DNA of 64,000 bases from contig NC_082407.1 of assembly GCF_004011695.2 (NCBI RefSeq), forward strand, positions 930,001 through 994,000. The letters are read 5' to 3'. Of this stretch, positions 11,549 to 24,987 are shown piece by piece; positions within the stretch are counted from its first letter, which is position 1, and each line of letters begins with the position of its first letter. Source of the stretch: Ascochyta rabiei. Lineage: Eukaryota > Ascomycota > Dothideomycetes > Pleosporales > Didymellaceae. The notes under the pieces were generated by a model. It saw nothing but the letters and a program-made list of their open reading frames with translations. It was not told the DNA's origin and made no database searches. Made by a program: the position numbers and the translations under genes.

Positions 11549-14500
11549 TTAGCTTAGTCCCTTAAGCTTATTTATATAACGCAGGGCCCTTTCTTAATTA
11601 TTAGGCAGGTCTTAATAATGCTAAAACAACTAACTATCTTAAGTTTAACTTGCTGTTATTGTTTATATAAATTTATTAAGTCCTTTAGAGAGATTATAGT
11701 GTAGAAATGTAAAACTTATATAAAGTATAACTAAGTGTATAAGGTTTACATTTAATCTAGGAAATATAGCAAGTGTATTTGCTTAGGGCAACATTATAAC
11801 GTAAAGGTAACTTAATCTAAGTTTACCTAACTAGCATCTAAGAAAGAGAAGTTGTGTATATGTATAAAAGAAAGTTATAAAGCGTAAACTAAAGCGCTGT
11901 GTATATCTAAAAAAGCTATAGAAGACTTACGTATAGCTTATACGCGCAAGGAGCAGTTATAATAATAAATAGATTTGTTAGACTATTGTGCTAAGGAGGC
12001 TATTGCGGTAGAGAAGCGCGGTATTAAGGAGCAAGAGCAGTTAGAGGCGGAAACTATTAAGTTAGATTTGTCTAATAAATTCTTATTACTGCCTAGTACC
12101 TAGAGTGCCTTTAAAGGTTAACCCTTAGAGTACTAGGAGAATAATGTAGCACTGCCTGATTAGTCTCTTTAAATTGTTTTATTACTGCTAGCAGTTTGTA
12201 AGGTGCGTAGTTAGTTCCTATGTGTTTTCTAAGTCTAGGTATCCTAACTACTTAACTAGATATTTTTCCTAGCTATCTTCCTTCTAGTGTTGTATAATTT
12301 TTTTAACTTCCTATTTATTTTTACTATTAGCTTAATAATAGAAGTTCTCCTAGATAGGCGTTCTAGAGTTAGCTAGTTCTAATAGCAATATGTGGAACAC
12401 TAGATAGATCTTTACATTTTTTAGCAGATTAAGTCTATAGTTAACTAGGCTTATCTGCTTAGAAATAAAAAAGTGTCTAACTTTAACGTAGTCTAGTTTT
12501 TTTGTTAGTCTTTATGTGCAAATGTTTTTTATAAGAAGATAGACTTTATCCCCCTCTTTTAGCTAAAGTTCCTTTTTTCTTTTCTAGTTAACATATAAGA
12601 TTACTTGTTTTTAAGCTCTACTAATATTTTCTAGTGCTTTTCTATGCACTTCTTTTAGTCTTGCTACTAAAGCTATTACTAATTTAGTCTAAATTAGCGT
12701 GTCTAGACTTCTAGTAAAGAGACTTAGGTGCATCCTGTAATTCAGGAAGAATAGTAATTCTCCTGTTACTTCTAACGATTTGTTATTGTATGCAATTTGT
12801 GCTATAGGTAATAGTAAAACCTAGTTATCTTATTACTAGTTACTATATATCTATAGGTATGTTTCTGTAGTCTAATTTGTTCTTTCTGTCTATCTGTCTC
12901 TCTGCAGATAATAGGCTGTTAAAAGCTTCTTCTTAGTACTAATAGCTGCTAAGAGCGTAGTCTAGTAGTTTAACGTAAAGAGCTTATATTAATTGCTAAT
13001 AATTAATTCTAGTATGCCTTAATACCTTATATATTAATCTAGGAATACTTATATAAGCTACTCTGCAGTATAACTATGTTAAAATAGTATTATTTTAGCG
13101 TACTTAGTAAATCTGTTAACTTTAACAAAGATTAAGTTGTAGTTGTATCTAGTTACTAGGTCTCTTAAGGTAGGCAGTTGTGTAATAAAATCTATTGTAA
13201 TGTTTGTCTATAGTGCTATTAGTGGCTCTATTACCTACATTTCTCTGTATTATACGTGTGTACTGTGTTTATTTTACTAACAGTTAACACAGTTCTTAAT
13301 GTATTTAGTAACCTTATCTTTTATATTACTAAACTAATAGTATTACTTAATAAGTTCTATAGTGTGTATAATTCTAAAGTGTCTATATAGCAGGTTATTG
13401 TAGTTATTAGCTATAATTTTGGTCTAAAGTTTCTCTACTACGTCTAATGTAATATGCTGTTTGTTTTTAATCTACATTATATTGTTTAGTTACTGCAATA
13501 GTCTAAGTAACCTATTATTATTAATTCCCAATACTGCAAACTAGTTAATTGTTTTTTCTCTAGTAAGGTTGTGTTGTCTGCTAAGTGCGTTAGCTCTACT
13601 ATTATCTTTGCCTAGCGTATATAATATCTCAAATTTATATTACCTAAGTATCTTAGACTAACAGACTTATTGTTAATTTAAGACCTTAGTAGTAGTAAAG
13701 TATACTAGGTTCTTATAGTTATTGTAGATAGTAAGTTCTAAGCAGCTTTCTGTATATAGTTACTAATGTTCTAGAGCTAATATAATTATAACTAATTCCT
13801 TGTTATACATATTGTAGTGTTCTTTAGGTCCTAAGAGCTTACATAAGTTGTAAGTAATAGGGTACTATAGTCTATTCTTTTTTTATATAATATATACGCC
13901 TAATATAAGATCTAAAGCGTTAGTCTCTATACGTATTAGTTTGCTACTATAAAATATAATTAACGTAGGAGGTAGAATACAGGCTTACCTAAGTGTCTTA
14001 AATGTATTATTCTATTCTTATTCCTACTTAAATAGTGTATCCTTCTGCGTAAGCTTTGTTAGCAGGATTACAATCTTAGAGTAGTCCTTAATAAAGCGTT
14101 AGTTTAAGTTAACAAATCCTAAGAATTCCTAGATCTGTTTAACTGTTTTTAGCGTCTGCTAGGTCTTAACTACTTCTACTTTTATTAGACTAATTTTAAC
14201 TCTGTGTTGTTCTACAATATACCCTAGGAATTCTATTTCCTCTTTATGCTATTTATACTTTTTAGGTTTAAGCTATAGGTCTGCCTACTTTAGGTATTCT
14301 AGCACTTTTATAATATGTTGTTTGTGCTCTTCTAGTGTCTTTAAATGCACTAGGATATTATCTAGGTACACTACTACAGTTCTATTAAGGTGTACTCTTA
14401 GGACGTTGTTAATTAACTTCTTGCACGTTGCTAGTGTGTTTATTAGACTAAATAGCATAATAACGTACCTATAGATTCTATATTACGTTCTAAATGCTGT

Positions 14501-16809
14501 TTTCTATTCTTTTTCTTTTCTTTATGCGTATAAGGTTGTACGCGCCTTATAGGTCTAACGCTCTAAAGTACTAAGCTCCTACTAGCTAGTCCTGCAACTC
14601 TGTAATATTTAGGTGTAGGTAGCAGTTTTTAATAGTAATTTTATTAAGCTTCCTAAAGTTAATATAAGGTTGTAGCTTACTATCCTTCTTAGGAACAAAC
14701 ATAATTAGGTACCCTGCAGGTAATTCTAATCTTCTAATAAATCTATTCTTAAGGTTCTCCTTAATGTACTTATAAAGTACTTTAAGTTCCTTTTCTAAAA
14801 ATTAATATAATAGCCTAAAAGGTGGTGTCTTTCCTTCCTAGAGCTTAATCTTGTAATCCTAGGTTTTATGCTTAGGCAGGGCTTTTGCTGTAAGCTGTTC
14901 TCTAAATATCTCTGTATACTTTTAGTAAACGTTAGGGATAGTAGAAGGTACACTCCTCTCCTCCTTAACTCTTACTTTGTAATCTATAGGGCATTTAGCA
15001 TCTATAAAGTTAACTGCTCTATCTTAGCGTATCTTATGTATTAAAAAGATGTTTTTAATCTCTTTCTTATCTACTAGCTGCTGCGTGCGCTGCGTAGGTG
15101 TAGATATATTAGTGCTGTATTTACATCCTTCTAATAAAAGTCTTTCTTATGCCTAGTTACTCTGTAGGTTGTACTTTTATAACTAGGAAAGTCCTAATAT
15201 AATATTATATATAGCCTTTATAAAGATATTTAGATTTATTTTCCTATAGTGCCTCTGTATCTATAGAGGTACTGCTATTACTTTAAACATAATTAGCAGT
15301 TTATCTAGTATTAATTCTCTATTAGCTACTTAGATTAAGTATATGGTCTCCTTATAATGTAATCTAAGTCTAGCTTACTATATTGCTGTTCTAGTTATGT
15401 AACTTACTTGTGCTCCTAAGTCTAAGAGTGCTGTTAAGGCTATCCTATTTAGCTTAATAGGTAGCTTAATAAGGTAATTATCCCTAATCCTATTATTTGA
15501 TTAATCTCTATGGCTTGTAGGCGCTAGCCTAAAAAAGTCCCCTTATTACTAAACCCTTTAAACTCCTTAGTACTGCAATGCTTCTTGCAATCTGCGTTAA
15601 GGCAGTTCTGCTAGTGTATGTTATAGCAACTTCTATTAACTACTAACTATATTTGCATTATAGCCTATAGGTTATCTGTTCTAGGGAAGTATGCTTTCTA
15701 GTATTTGTTAATAAGATAAAGTTTATATAGGTTGTTGTAACACTAGTACTATTAGTTATAACAGAGGCCTGATTATACTAGGAACTATCCTGCACTAAGC
15801 TTCTTGTTATAGTAGATTATATATTTGTCTTTAGTACATACTATCTACGTAGGGTTTCTATATTTTAGGTTTTAGTAGTCTAGGATGTACTATAGTTATA
15901 GGCTAATTTCTAGTAGTACTTTTTTCTACTTCTGCATATATTCTAGGCTAAGCTATGTTTCTTACTTACACTAAAGCTAGTCTTTAGCTTCTTCTAGGTC
16001 TTTAGCAAACTGTTGACTATTATTAATTTCTTTTCTAAACTAGTAAATAAGCTGTTAGAGTTCTAGTGTTATTTCTGCAATTTTAGGTCCTTCTACAGGA
16101 CTAACAAGTTCCTAATATATTTAGTAGTAAGCTTCTTTATTATTATGCTTCTAGTGTTATTAAGCTATATATTCTTATTTGCGTATTACCTTTACATTAA
16201 TTTAGCTACACTTTTGTCCTAATATGTCTAGTCGGTTGTTTATCTTGTACTTGTTATTGTTAGAGTAGTTCTCCTTTTCTTTGTCTGCCTAGGCGTTCTA
16301 GTAAGGTGTTGCTACACAAATTACAGGTACAATACAGTTGTTATTGTCCTCTAGACTAGACTCTATATCTTCTAGCAGTTGTCTTATGTTATTAGTAAGA
16401 ATTTCCTATTTACTAGCATCTGTATTATTATAATTACAGGTAAGTACATTTAACTAGTAGTAAACCCTATTTAACTAGCAGTCTCTAGCAAAGTGACCTA
16501 GTTTCCTACAGTTGTAGCAGTCCCTGCTGCCTCTGTGTTAGTTACCCCCCTTACGCTTCTTATTCTATCGCTTTAGTAGTCCCTTGTTAAGGTTTAAGAG
16601 GTCTATTGCTTTAGGTCTGTAGTATCTACTCTAAGTGTTGCTGTAGGTGCAACGACTAGTATTTAGCTAGTTACAACCTCCTTATTATCCTCTGTTCTAG
16701 TTGTTGCGCTGCTAGTTCCTTAGTAGCAGCCTGTTAGTAGCAATAAAAGTAGTACGTGCTCTAGGATTATCTTAAAGTTCTTACTAAAGTTTGTAGAGTT
16801 ATACGTTAA
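11549..16809 (-). pseudogene. Element A gag (part)-pol: zinc knuckle, protease, RT, RNase H, integrase
   Basis: On the minus strand the order is gypsy-like. A complete zinc knuckle CYNCRKLGHFARDC is readable at 16478-16519 (C-X2-C-X4-H-X4-C intact). A protease motif LLDLGAQVSYI lies near 15408-15432, where DSGA has become DLGA, as expected from TCA to TTA. Reverse transcriptase follows at about 14080-14760, with FVPKKDSKLQPYINFRKLNK and the catalytic box read as YLDNIL instead of the usual DD pair. Integrase-like sequence continues toward 12200. RIP stops break every frame. The first part of gag is displaced to 38185-38806 by element B. Confidence 0.8.
11699..12170 (+). pseudogene. Antisense reading frame at the 3' end of element A (Cys-rich start, coiled coil)
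   Basis: Opposite in strand to pol, the + strand reads as about 155 codons when TAG/TAA are taken as Gln. It has a Cys/Tyr-rich start (YSKCICLGQHYNVKV) and then a strongly charged helix (KEAIAVEKRGIKEQEQLEAE near 12000-12055). The charge pattern and heptad-like spacing look like real coding, not a shadow of integrase. I recall similar small Cys-rich plus coiled-coil frames antisense to fungal gypsy elements, but that memory is not checked. Stops make it inactive here. Confidence 0.45.
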
Positions 16810-16964
16810 TGTTATAGACTAGCCTTAGGGTAGGATGCAATAAGGGTTGATATGGTATTGTATCTCTTAAGGAGGTAACACGTTGCGTGTCCTTCTAATA
16901 TGTCTGTAGGGCACGTAACTGCCCTATCTCGCTTAAGGCTTAGACAAGGTCTAAGCCTATAACA
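16810..16964 (-). repeat. LTR B1 (left end of element B)
   Basis: The + strand begins TGTTATAGACTAGCC and ends CCTATAACA. A purine tract on the minus strand (GATAGGGAAAGGAGGT) directly abuts it at about 16966-16981, which marks this as the 3' end of the left unit. Confidence 0.9.
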
Positions 16965-17893
16965 TACCTCCTTTCCCTATCTCTCCCTAGCTAAATATAT
17001 TTTATAGGGTCCTTTCTATGTTTTACGTAGATTAGAGGGACGCTAGTAGCAGGTAAACCCTAGAGCTAGTTGTGGTTATGTAAGGGCCTGCCTCTTAGTA
17101 AGTCAGCTGCTGGTCTAGTCTGTAGTTTACCTAGGGTGGTCCCTACGCGTACCTAGGTTGTTTTTGTTTTGTCTAGTACACCTGCCTAAGTCAGCCACTA
17201 TACCACTCTACGCACCTACCTAACCTACCTGTCTTACACCTACCCTATTTCTTTTATATTATACCTACGCCTAACCTACTAAATCTGTTATTACTTCTAG
17301 TTATAGCTACTAGGCCACCAGCTAAGGAGCTAGTAGTCCCTCTAGAGGGGGCAGTTATAGTCTGCTACAGTCCCTCCCCTCCGCCTATAACGTTCCCCTA
17401 GTACTTTTTTCTATAGTTTCTAATTTAGTTATAGGGCCTAATAGTGTATATAGAAAGCTTGCTGCTGTTGTATAGGCAACTATAAGGTTAAGGGCAATTT
17501 AGACAATAAGGACCTAGTCTCTGTCTCTGCCAGCGCTGTCCTATACTACCTATGCTACCTTCTTACTATCCTTACTAGTTAGCCTTATACGTGTCCTGCT
17601 TCTATTATAGGCCTACCTACCTGCTAACCTTCTACAGCTAACTGCATTTCTAGCGCTAGCAAGATATGCTGTACCTGCGCTAAGCGTAAGCGCACTTATA
17701 TGCATAATAACAACCTCTTTACTATAAACGCTAAGCTCTACTACACCTAGCGTAACTTTAAGCAGTACATCTAAGTATGTGTCTCTGTCCTAGCCCTATG
17801 TTCCTAACTAACAGCAGTTAAGGCGTTAGTGCGTGCTAGTAACGCCTATGTTAAGACACCTAGCACCTAGAGTGTAGGCAGCAACAAGGCTAA
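16965..17893. pseudogene. 3' extra region of left B unit, first part (distal to element C)
   Basis: This is the part of the left unit's post-pol region that lies between the 3' LTR and the element C insertion; the rest is at 25195-26300. It aligns with about 31330-32040 of the right unit, except that the right unit lacks roughly 200 bp next to its LTR, including the purine tract. The + strand reads a Cys/Lys-rich patch (TCAKRKRTYMHNNN near 17670-17710). The minus strand also reads plausibly. The coding strand is therefore undecided. Confidence 0.4.
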
Positions 17894-18095
17894 TGTTAGG
17901 CGCTGGGCCTGGAGGTACCTCTGCCTGTCTTAGCGAGCTACTATAGGGCTAGTCAGCCCAGACTATATAAAGGTGTTAGAGGTTATTACTAATACTCTAG
18001 TAATTAGTCTTGTTACTACACACTACGTACCTTAATACACCTACTATCCTCTTTAACCCTATCCTCCCTTATAATTGCTTTGTATACTCTTTATA
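17894..18095 (+). repeat. 5' LTR of element C
   Basis: It matches 24988-25189 over 202 bp, with differences mainly of the transition type. A TATATAAAG box lies about 80 bp in, a plausible core promoter for the element. Confidence 0.9.
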
Positions 18096-18119
18096 TTCTA
18101 ATTACTCTTATATTATAAT

Positions 18120-21100
18120 TAAAGATAGACCTAAGCTACTATAAGTCTTAAACTGAATTATCTAGGCTTACTGTCTTTAGAGAGGGACTAAGACAACCTA
18201 CCTGTAGGAGAGCTAGTAGAGCGTAAGGTAACACCTCCCTTTACAGAAAAGGAGATACCTTAACAGACACTAAGTGTCTATAGTGCCTTAAGAGGATCTG
18301 TAGGCCCTCTAGGTAGTATACCTTACCCTAGAATTTATATCTATAGGGCAGCTTTAGCTAAAGAAGGCTAGAATAGCCTAGAAGTAGGTAATTAATAACA
18401 GGAGTTAGAAAACTTGCGTATATAGTTATAAGAGACAAAAGACTATAAGGAACTTTTCTTTCTTTATAAACTTAGACGCAAATATAACAAAGGAGATCTA
18501 GTAATAATCCTATCCTTCTAAAAAGTACTAGAAGGAGTAGAGAAACTATAATTTTCCCTATTTATAAACCTTCTATAACCTAAACCCCTATAGAAGTATA
18601 TTAAGCGTAACTGCGCTAAATATAACTATTAGGAGAGAGATTGTAAGGGATACTTCCTCTAATCCCTAGTTAATTTCCTTATAGAGGAATAAAAGATTAA
18701 CTTTAGTATAAGGTACCTCTTAGAGAACCTAAAGATGTTGTAGTAGGCTTACTGCACAACTAACTACTGTAATTAGCTAACCTAGGAACTAACATAGTAA
18801 GAGCTAAAAAGAATTGTACTAGATGCTCTAGAAACGCTAGCTAAACGTAAGTAAGCAGCGTATAAATCCTTAAAGTAATATAAGTAGTAGAAATCTTAGT
18901 CCCCTATAGATCTGCTAGACTTTATGCGTCTACTATAGAAGGAACTAGGCAACTTATATATGCTAGAGCTTTAAGTCCTAGAATATATTACTACACTGCT
19001 CCCTAGTATATAAAAGGACTTATTTCTTATCCCCTATAATTAAAGAGACATAATCCTAAAGGTAGAGGAACAAGCTAATATTATTAACTAGAGACTAGGT
19101 CAGCATAGCTAACAGCTACCTAAGAAGACTCTAGCTAAGGGCAAGACAACTAATAAAGGACTACAGAAGCGCTAATCTAGTAACTCTAGGTTAGAGGGGA
19201 ACATAAAAACCCTAAAAAAGTTATTTAAGTCTAAGAAGTTCTATAAAGAGCTAGTAAAGGGTAAAAAGGGCTAAGATAGGCCACATAAGGCCTAAAACGC
19301 GTGCCTTAAGTGCAGAGAAACTAGTTACTACTGCCCTAACTGCCTAAAGCTAAAGTTAAATTAGAAAGACCCTACTCTAGATAAGTTAGGAAAAGATAAG
19401 GGACCTAAGAGCTAATCTCCTCTCTTGTAGCCTATATTAAATTATCTAAAAAGAAGAAGAAGAATATCTCTCTTTATAAGGCAGTGTACTTAAAACATAT
19501 ATGCCTACTTACAGTTAAAGTATCTATAGGTAACACAGAAAATATAGAAGCCTTAATAGATAGAGGGTTATAACTAAACTTAATTTTAGTTCTCCTAGTA
19601 AAGGAGCAGGATCTAGAGGTTACACTATTAAATAAAATAATAGCTAAAGGTGTAGGTAGAGCAGAATTGCCTAATTACAGAGTAACTACAGCAGAAGTAT
19701 CTATTGTTAACTCCTATAGAAGACAGGAGGTCTAATAGATACCTTTTGTAGTTACAGACCTATAAAGGTACAAGATATACCTTAAATTACCCTAGATTAA
19801 CTAGACAAACCCTAAGCTAAGCTATTTAAGCTAGTGCATGCTCTTCTAAGAGAAGAAGTATAGAGACTTTCCTAAACTAGAGGAAATAGTATTAGAAGAT
19901 ACTAAAGAGTTTAAACGCACTATAAGAAGTCCCTTAGTAGACGTTTATATGTGTATAGTAAACTTAGTAGGTACACATAACCTAATATCTGCTAAAAAGG
20001 GCCTAATTCTAGAAGTATGTTGCAAATATGCTTACTTAGGATTAGAGGATAATGCTTAGGTCCTACTAGAGCATAGAGAGCACAACCTAGTAATTAATAT
20101 TACAGAAGGAGCTACTTCCCCCTACTAACTATTATACAGGCTATCTACAACAGAATTAGAAATACTTAGGAAATATCTAGCAGAATATCTACAACGTGGC
20201 TAGATATAACACCTAAGGTCGCCAGCAGGGGCGCCTATTCTCTTTTTAAAGAAGAAAGACAGTAACCTACAACTATGTGTAGACTATAGAGGTCTAAACA
20301 AGATAATAGTTAAAAACTACTATCTATTGCCACTAATTATAGAGTTACTAGAATAATTAGCGTAAGCTAAGTTCTATACTAAACTAGATATACATAAGGC
20401 GTATTACTATATCTAAATTAAGGAAGGGGATAAGTAGAAGACTGCTTTTTAAACTAGCTATAGACATTTTAAGTACATAGTAATACTGTTTAGACTTATA
20501 AATGCTCCTGCCTAATTTTAGGCCTATATAAATAAGGTACTAATAGGATTAGTTAATATAACTTATATTATGTATCTAGACAACATATTAGTATACTCTA
20601 AGACAGAGGAAGACCACATTAGACACGTTAAGAAGGTTTTAGAGAGACTTTGCAAAGTAAATCTCTATATGCGCTTAGATAAGTATAAATAGCACTGTTA
20701 ATATACAGAGTACCTTAGGTACATAGTCTTACCTAAAAGAGTAAGCATTATCATAGACAGGGTTGAAACAATCTAAGAATAGCTAATTCTGCGCATAGTT
20801 TGCAATATCTAAGTATTTATAGGCTTTATAAACTACTATTAGAAGGTTATTATAAGGTTTTCTAAATTAGCCTTACTATTAACCTAATTAACCTAGAAAG
20901 GGCTAAATTTGGCTAAATCTAGTTAAGCAATAAGGAAGGAGGAGAGTTAGCCTCTTAAGCTAAGTAAAGAATCCCTATAAGCTTTCTAGAATATAAAGGA
21001 TTTATTTATTAACGTACCTATCTTAGTTTATTTTGTACCTAAGAGGTAGACTAGGATAGAAGTAGATGCCTCTAGAGGCGCTATCTTAGGAATCCTCAGT

Positions 21101-23045
21101 TAACTAGTCCCTAGGGAGGGGAAGCTGGCCTAATAGAGGCCTGTAGACTTCTATTTAAAGAAGTTAATCTAAGTAGAGTACAACTATAATACTTATAACT
21201 AGGAACTTCTTTTAATTGTCTAGAGCCTACAGTATTAGCAAAGATACTTAGACAGTACCTTCTTTAAGATCTTAACAGATTACTAAAACCTAAAGTAGTT
21301 TATAGAGACAAAGGTTCTTAGCTATTAGCAAGTAAGGGCATACTTAGTGTTATCTAAGTTTAACTTTATAATTACTTATTACCTAAGGTCTATAAACCCT
21401 ATAGATAGACCTTTATAGCATCCTAATTATATAAGAAAGGCATAAGACCTCTTATAAAAGTATAATAAGGCTTTTATACAACTGCTTTAGGAGATCCTAA
21501 CTAGGAGGAACCCTAATACTCCCCTAGTAGCAGCTATAACCCTTTATTTATCTACAAAAGAAAGAAAGGACATAAGGGACCTTAAAAGAGAAGAATTAAG
21601 AGAGAACAGTTACATAGAGCTAATAACAGACTTAGACAACATAGACAAACTCTCTAGCACTAAAAAAGAGTTAAGCAACGTTAAAATAGGACAAAACAAC
21701 CTAGAAAAAGACAATATAGCTAAGGAGAAGGGTATCTTACTTATAAGGCTAAAAGATAAAGTATAGGTAATTAAAGAACGTTACAATAACCTAATATTAG
21801 GACACTTTAGAGCACAAAAGACCTTAGAGAAGATTTAGCGCAGATATACCTAGAAGGGCATTACTAAGAACGTATCTAACTACTACCACAACTGCTTAGT
21901 ATATAGGAGATTAACTACTGCCTAACACAAACTGTACAGGTTATTATAACCTTTACTAGTACTAAGCTAACTATAAGAGGACGTAATAACAGATTTTATT
22001 ACAGAATTACTTTCTAGTAAGGTGGCTAGGCTATTGTATAACTCTGTATTAGTAGTAGTATACAAATTAACTAAAATATTACACTATATACTAGCTAGGG
22101 CTAATTAGGATAGAAAAGATCTAGCACACGCCTAGATTAGAAAAATTATCTGTTTACACAGCGCGCCAGCACAAATTACTTAGATTAGGGGCTGCTAATA
22201 AACTTAAAGACGTAGGAAACCTTTAACTACTATTTAAACTTAAGACAAGTCTTAACGTTAGCCTATTATCCCTAGACAGATAGCTAAACAGAAAGGTAAA
22301 ATTAGACTCTTAAACAGTACTTACATTGCTATAATACTCTAGAATAAGATAATTAGGCCCTATAGATTTCAATTACAGAATTTATATATAATAATAGCAT
22401 TTACGCATCTATAAATATAACACCTTTCTAAGCCTGTTACAGTATAGATCTAAGGAGCACAGATTAGCCTACTTTAGTATTAAAAGGCAGAGAATCTCCC
22501 CTTGCAAAGGAATTAGCTGCTAGAGTTATTACCTTATAGGCTACCTGCAAAGTAAACAGAGAAAAGTTAAATAAGTATTAAAAGAAACACTTAGATAAGA
22601 AACGACTACTAGCACCCTTTAAAGTAGGCGATAAAGTACTAGTCTCTAGTAAGAATATTAGGACAGTACGCCTAAAAAAGAAGCTAGACTAGAAATATCT
22701 AGGACCTAGGACTATTACGGCCTAGATTAGCCCTAGTGCATACAGAGTAGACCTGCTAGGAACAAAAGAGATCTATCTAGTATTCTATGCGTTACTGCTA
22801 GACCTATATACACTAAGAAGTTAACTCCTAATTATATAGGAATAAATACAAGAACCTATAGTTAAGGGGGAAGAGAAGGTGTAAGATACAGAAAAAGTCC
22901 TTAATAGAAGGTAATTAGCTAATAGACAGTAGGAATACCTTATTAAGTAGGATAGATTCCCTAACTTAGAGAATTCCTAGGAAATTAGCACAAAACTTTC
23001 TAAAGAAGCGCTAAAACAACACTAGAAAATAATAAAGTAACTGCT
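18120..23045 (+). pseudogene. Element C gag-pol with chromodomain, RIP-broken
   Basis: Order on the + strand: gag; a zinc knuckle at 19302-19343 reading CLKCRETSYYCPNC, where the His position is Tyr (TAC from CAC); a protease near 19545-19580 (ALIDRGLQLNLI if the stop is taken as Gln, in place of a DSG motif); reverse transcriptase at about 20140-20720 with [17 protein letters not shown] and YLDNILVYSK; RNase H near 21040-21300; integrase with a His/Cys-type region near 21880 and a GPY/F-like region at about 22690-22800 (YLGPRTITA, YRVDLL). At 22932-23040 a chromodomain can be read (EYLIK, stop for Trp, DRFPNLENS, stop for Trp). Stops of RIP type occur throughout, so no product is expected. 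Confidence 0.85.
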
Positions 23046-23099
23046 TAGACTGCGTAATAAGACGTTAAGGTTAAAGTCTAAAAAAGGGGAGGACTAAAA

Positions 23100-24973
23100 A
23101 GGCTAAATACCTTTACTTAACTATAGTTTTTCCCTATAGGGGTTTTTGATTTAATAAGTTTTTAATAGTTTACGCTAAGGGAAAATATAACCCTACCTTA
23201 CTCTAAGAAATACAGACTAGCTAAAGCAGACATCTTTTAGCCTATTATAGCTATTTCTAATATAAGGAGATAAAGAAAGTTATATGCTACGTTATACAGT
23301 TACAATTATAAGCAAATATAAAAGAATTAGTATAGAAGAACACCTTTCTAGTATTATTTAGACTATCTAAGAGTGTAATGCACCTAATTGCTATATTAGC
23401 CTAAAACTATCTACTAACTACAAACTTAGGTATTATTAATCTAAACCTTCTATTATAGGGAATATCTATTAACTATAACTACTACTATAGGTATAAGTAG
23501 TAGCCTTGCAACTACTACAAGGCTTCTTAACAGCAGCAGCGGCAGCGGTAGCATTGGCGGCAGCCTGTTTAGCAGCCTCCTGTTCCTCCTGCTCCTTCTA
23601 GAGTTAACTAAGGGTCTTTCTAGTGCCTGTAATCTGGTACTTTAACTATATAAGAAGTTAGATATTATTAAAACAGGTTAAAACGTGCTATAATACCTTC
23701 TTACAGGGGGTAATAAGCGCGTCTAGATTAGACTTACTACTGCTCTCCTCTAACATCCTCTTTCACTTTATCTCAGCCTTAAACTGCGCTAGCCTTAGAT
23801 TGATCTCGCTTCTTAATATAGATACTAGACAAGGTTAACTTACGTGCGTAGGTGTTGCTATTATAGAGTGTAAGTAGCTCTTCCTAGAGTAAATAGTTCC
23901 TATAAAGGTTAGATTATGCTACAATAAGCTAAAAAGAGACAGAACGTACTCTTAAATTATACCTAGTAACAAGCTAGCCTAGTTAACAATAGACTCGCCT
24001 ATTATAGTCTTCTTATTAATAGACATAGGCGCAGTAGTAGCAGATATTACAGGGGTAGTCTTAACACTAGCTGCATTAATAATAGCAGCATAAGCAGTAG
24101 TAACTAGGTAACAACTAGAGTAAAGGCGCGCTATATTGCTAGAAAGCCTTAAATAGCTATTAGCGTACTTATTAGGGCCCTAAACATGTTAAAAGATGCT
24201 AAAACAAGCTAAAAGGAGATAAAACACGTACTAATAGGCAATTCTTGTTGCTATTATAACACTCTCTATAACAGTAGGCCTAGGCATCCCTATAACGCAG
24301 GCTACCCTACAAAGCTAGGTTAGTAGAGAAACAACAGTCTCTATACACATTACTATTAGCAATGTAGTAGAGGTAGAGCATACAGCACTGCTTAGTAGTC
24401 CTGCTGTTCTTAGTAATATTAATCTTATAGCAAGTAGGTATTAACATAACAGCTATAGCAAATTGTAGTTAGTAACAGTTAGTAATAGTTAGTAGTAGGC
24501 AGTAGTAGTTAGGAGCAGTCTAGAAAGGTTACTAAGGCGTGTTATGCGGTACTATCTGCTAAAACATATCAGAACATGCTAGAAAGACCTAGAAAATCCC
24601 TTAGCTATCCTTACAAAAGTGCTAGACAGAATAGGTTAGTACTTACTAAAATAAAGTAGGATGTAGTAGTAACTAATAAAACTAGGAGTATAGATAGCTT
24701 ATATGCTGCTAGCTACCTAGTTAGAGCTTTAGCCTGCGCAGACAGCTGCCTAGACCCTAGAGGTAAAGTAAGAGGTAAGAGAGGATTTCTGTTTAACTTT
24801 TACTAGGTAAAGGTAGAATTAGTATTAAGCCCTATCTAGCCTTACAAGGCGTCTAAAACGCCTAAACCTAGTTAGAATTAGCTATAACAGGACAGACAGA
24901 GCAAACACGTCTAAAGCTAGGCTAAAATAATACAGTATTACTAATTATACTATTATTTAAGCTAGATAATCTA
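23100..24973 (-). pseudogene. Antisense reading frame in the 3' region of element C
   Basis: After the chromodomain there is an unusually long 1.9-kb region before the 3' LTR. The minus strand from about 24200 down to 23480 reads as a charged protein with few RIP stops (fragments RSEINLRLAQFKAEIKQKRM and KEQEEQEAAKQAAANATAAA) and ends in a Cys motif KKPCSSCKATT. The opposite strand gives mostly hydrophobic residues, as expected of a shadow. It is antisense to pol. The function is unknown and the frame is dead here. Confidence 0.45.
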
Positions 24974-24987
24974 GAGAAGGGAGGCAT

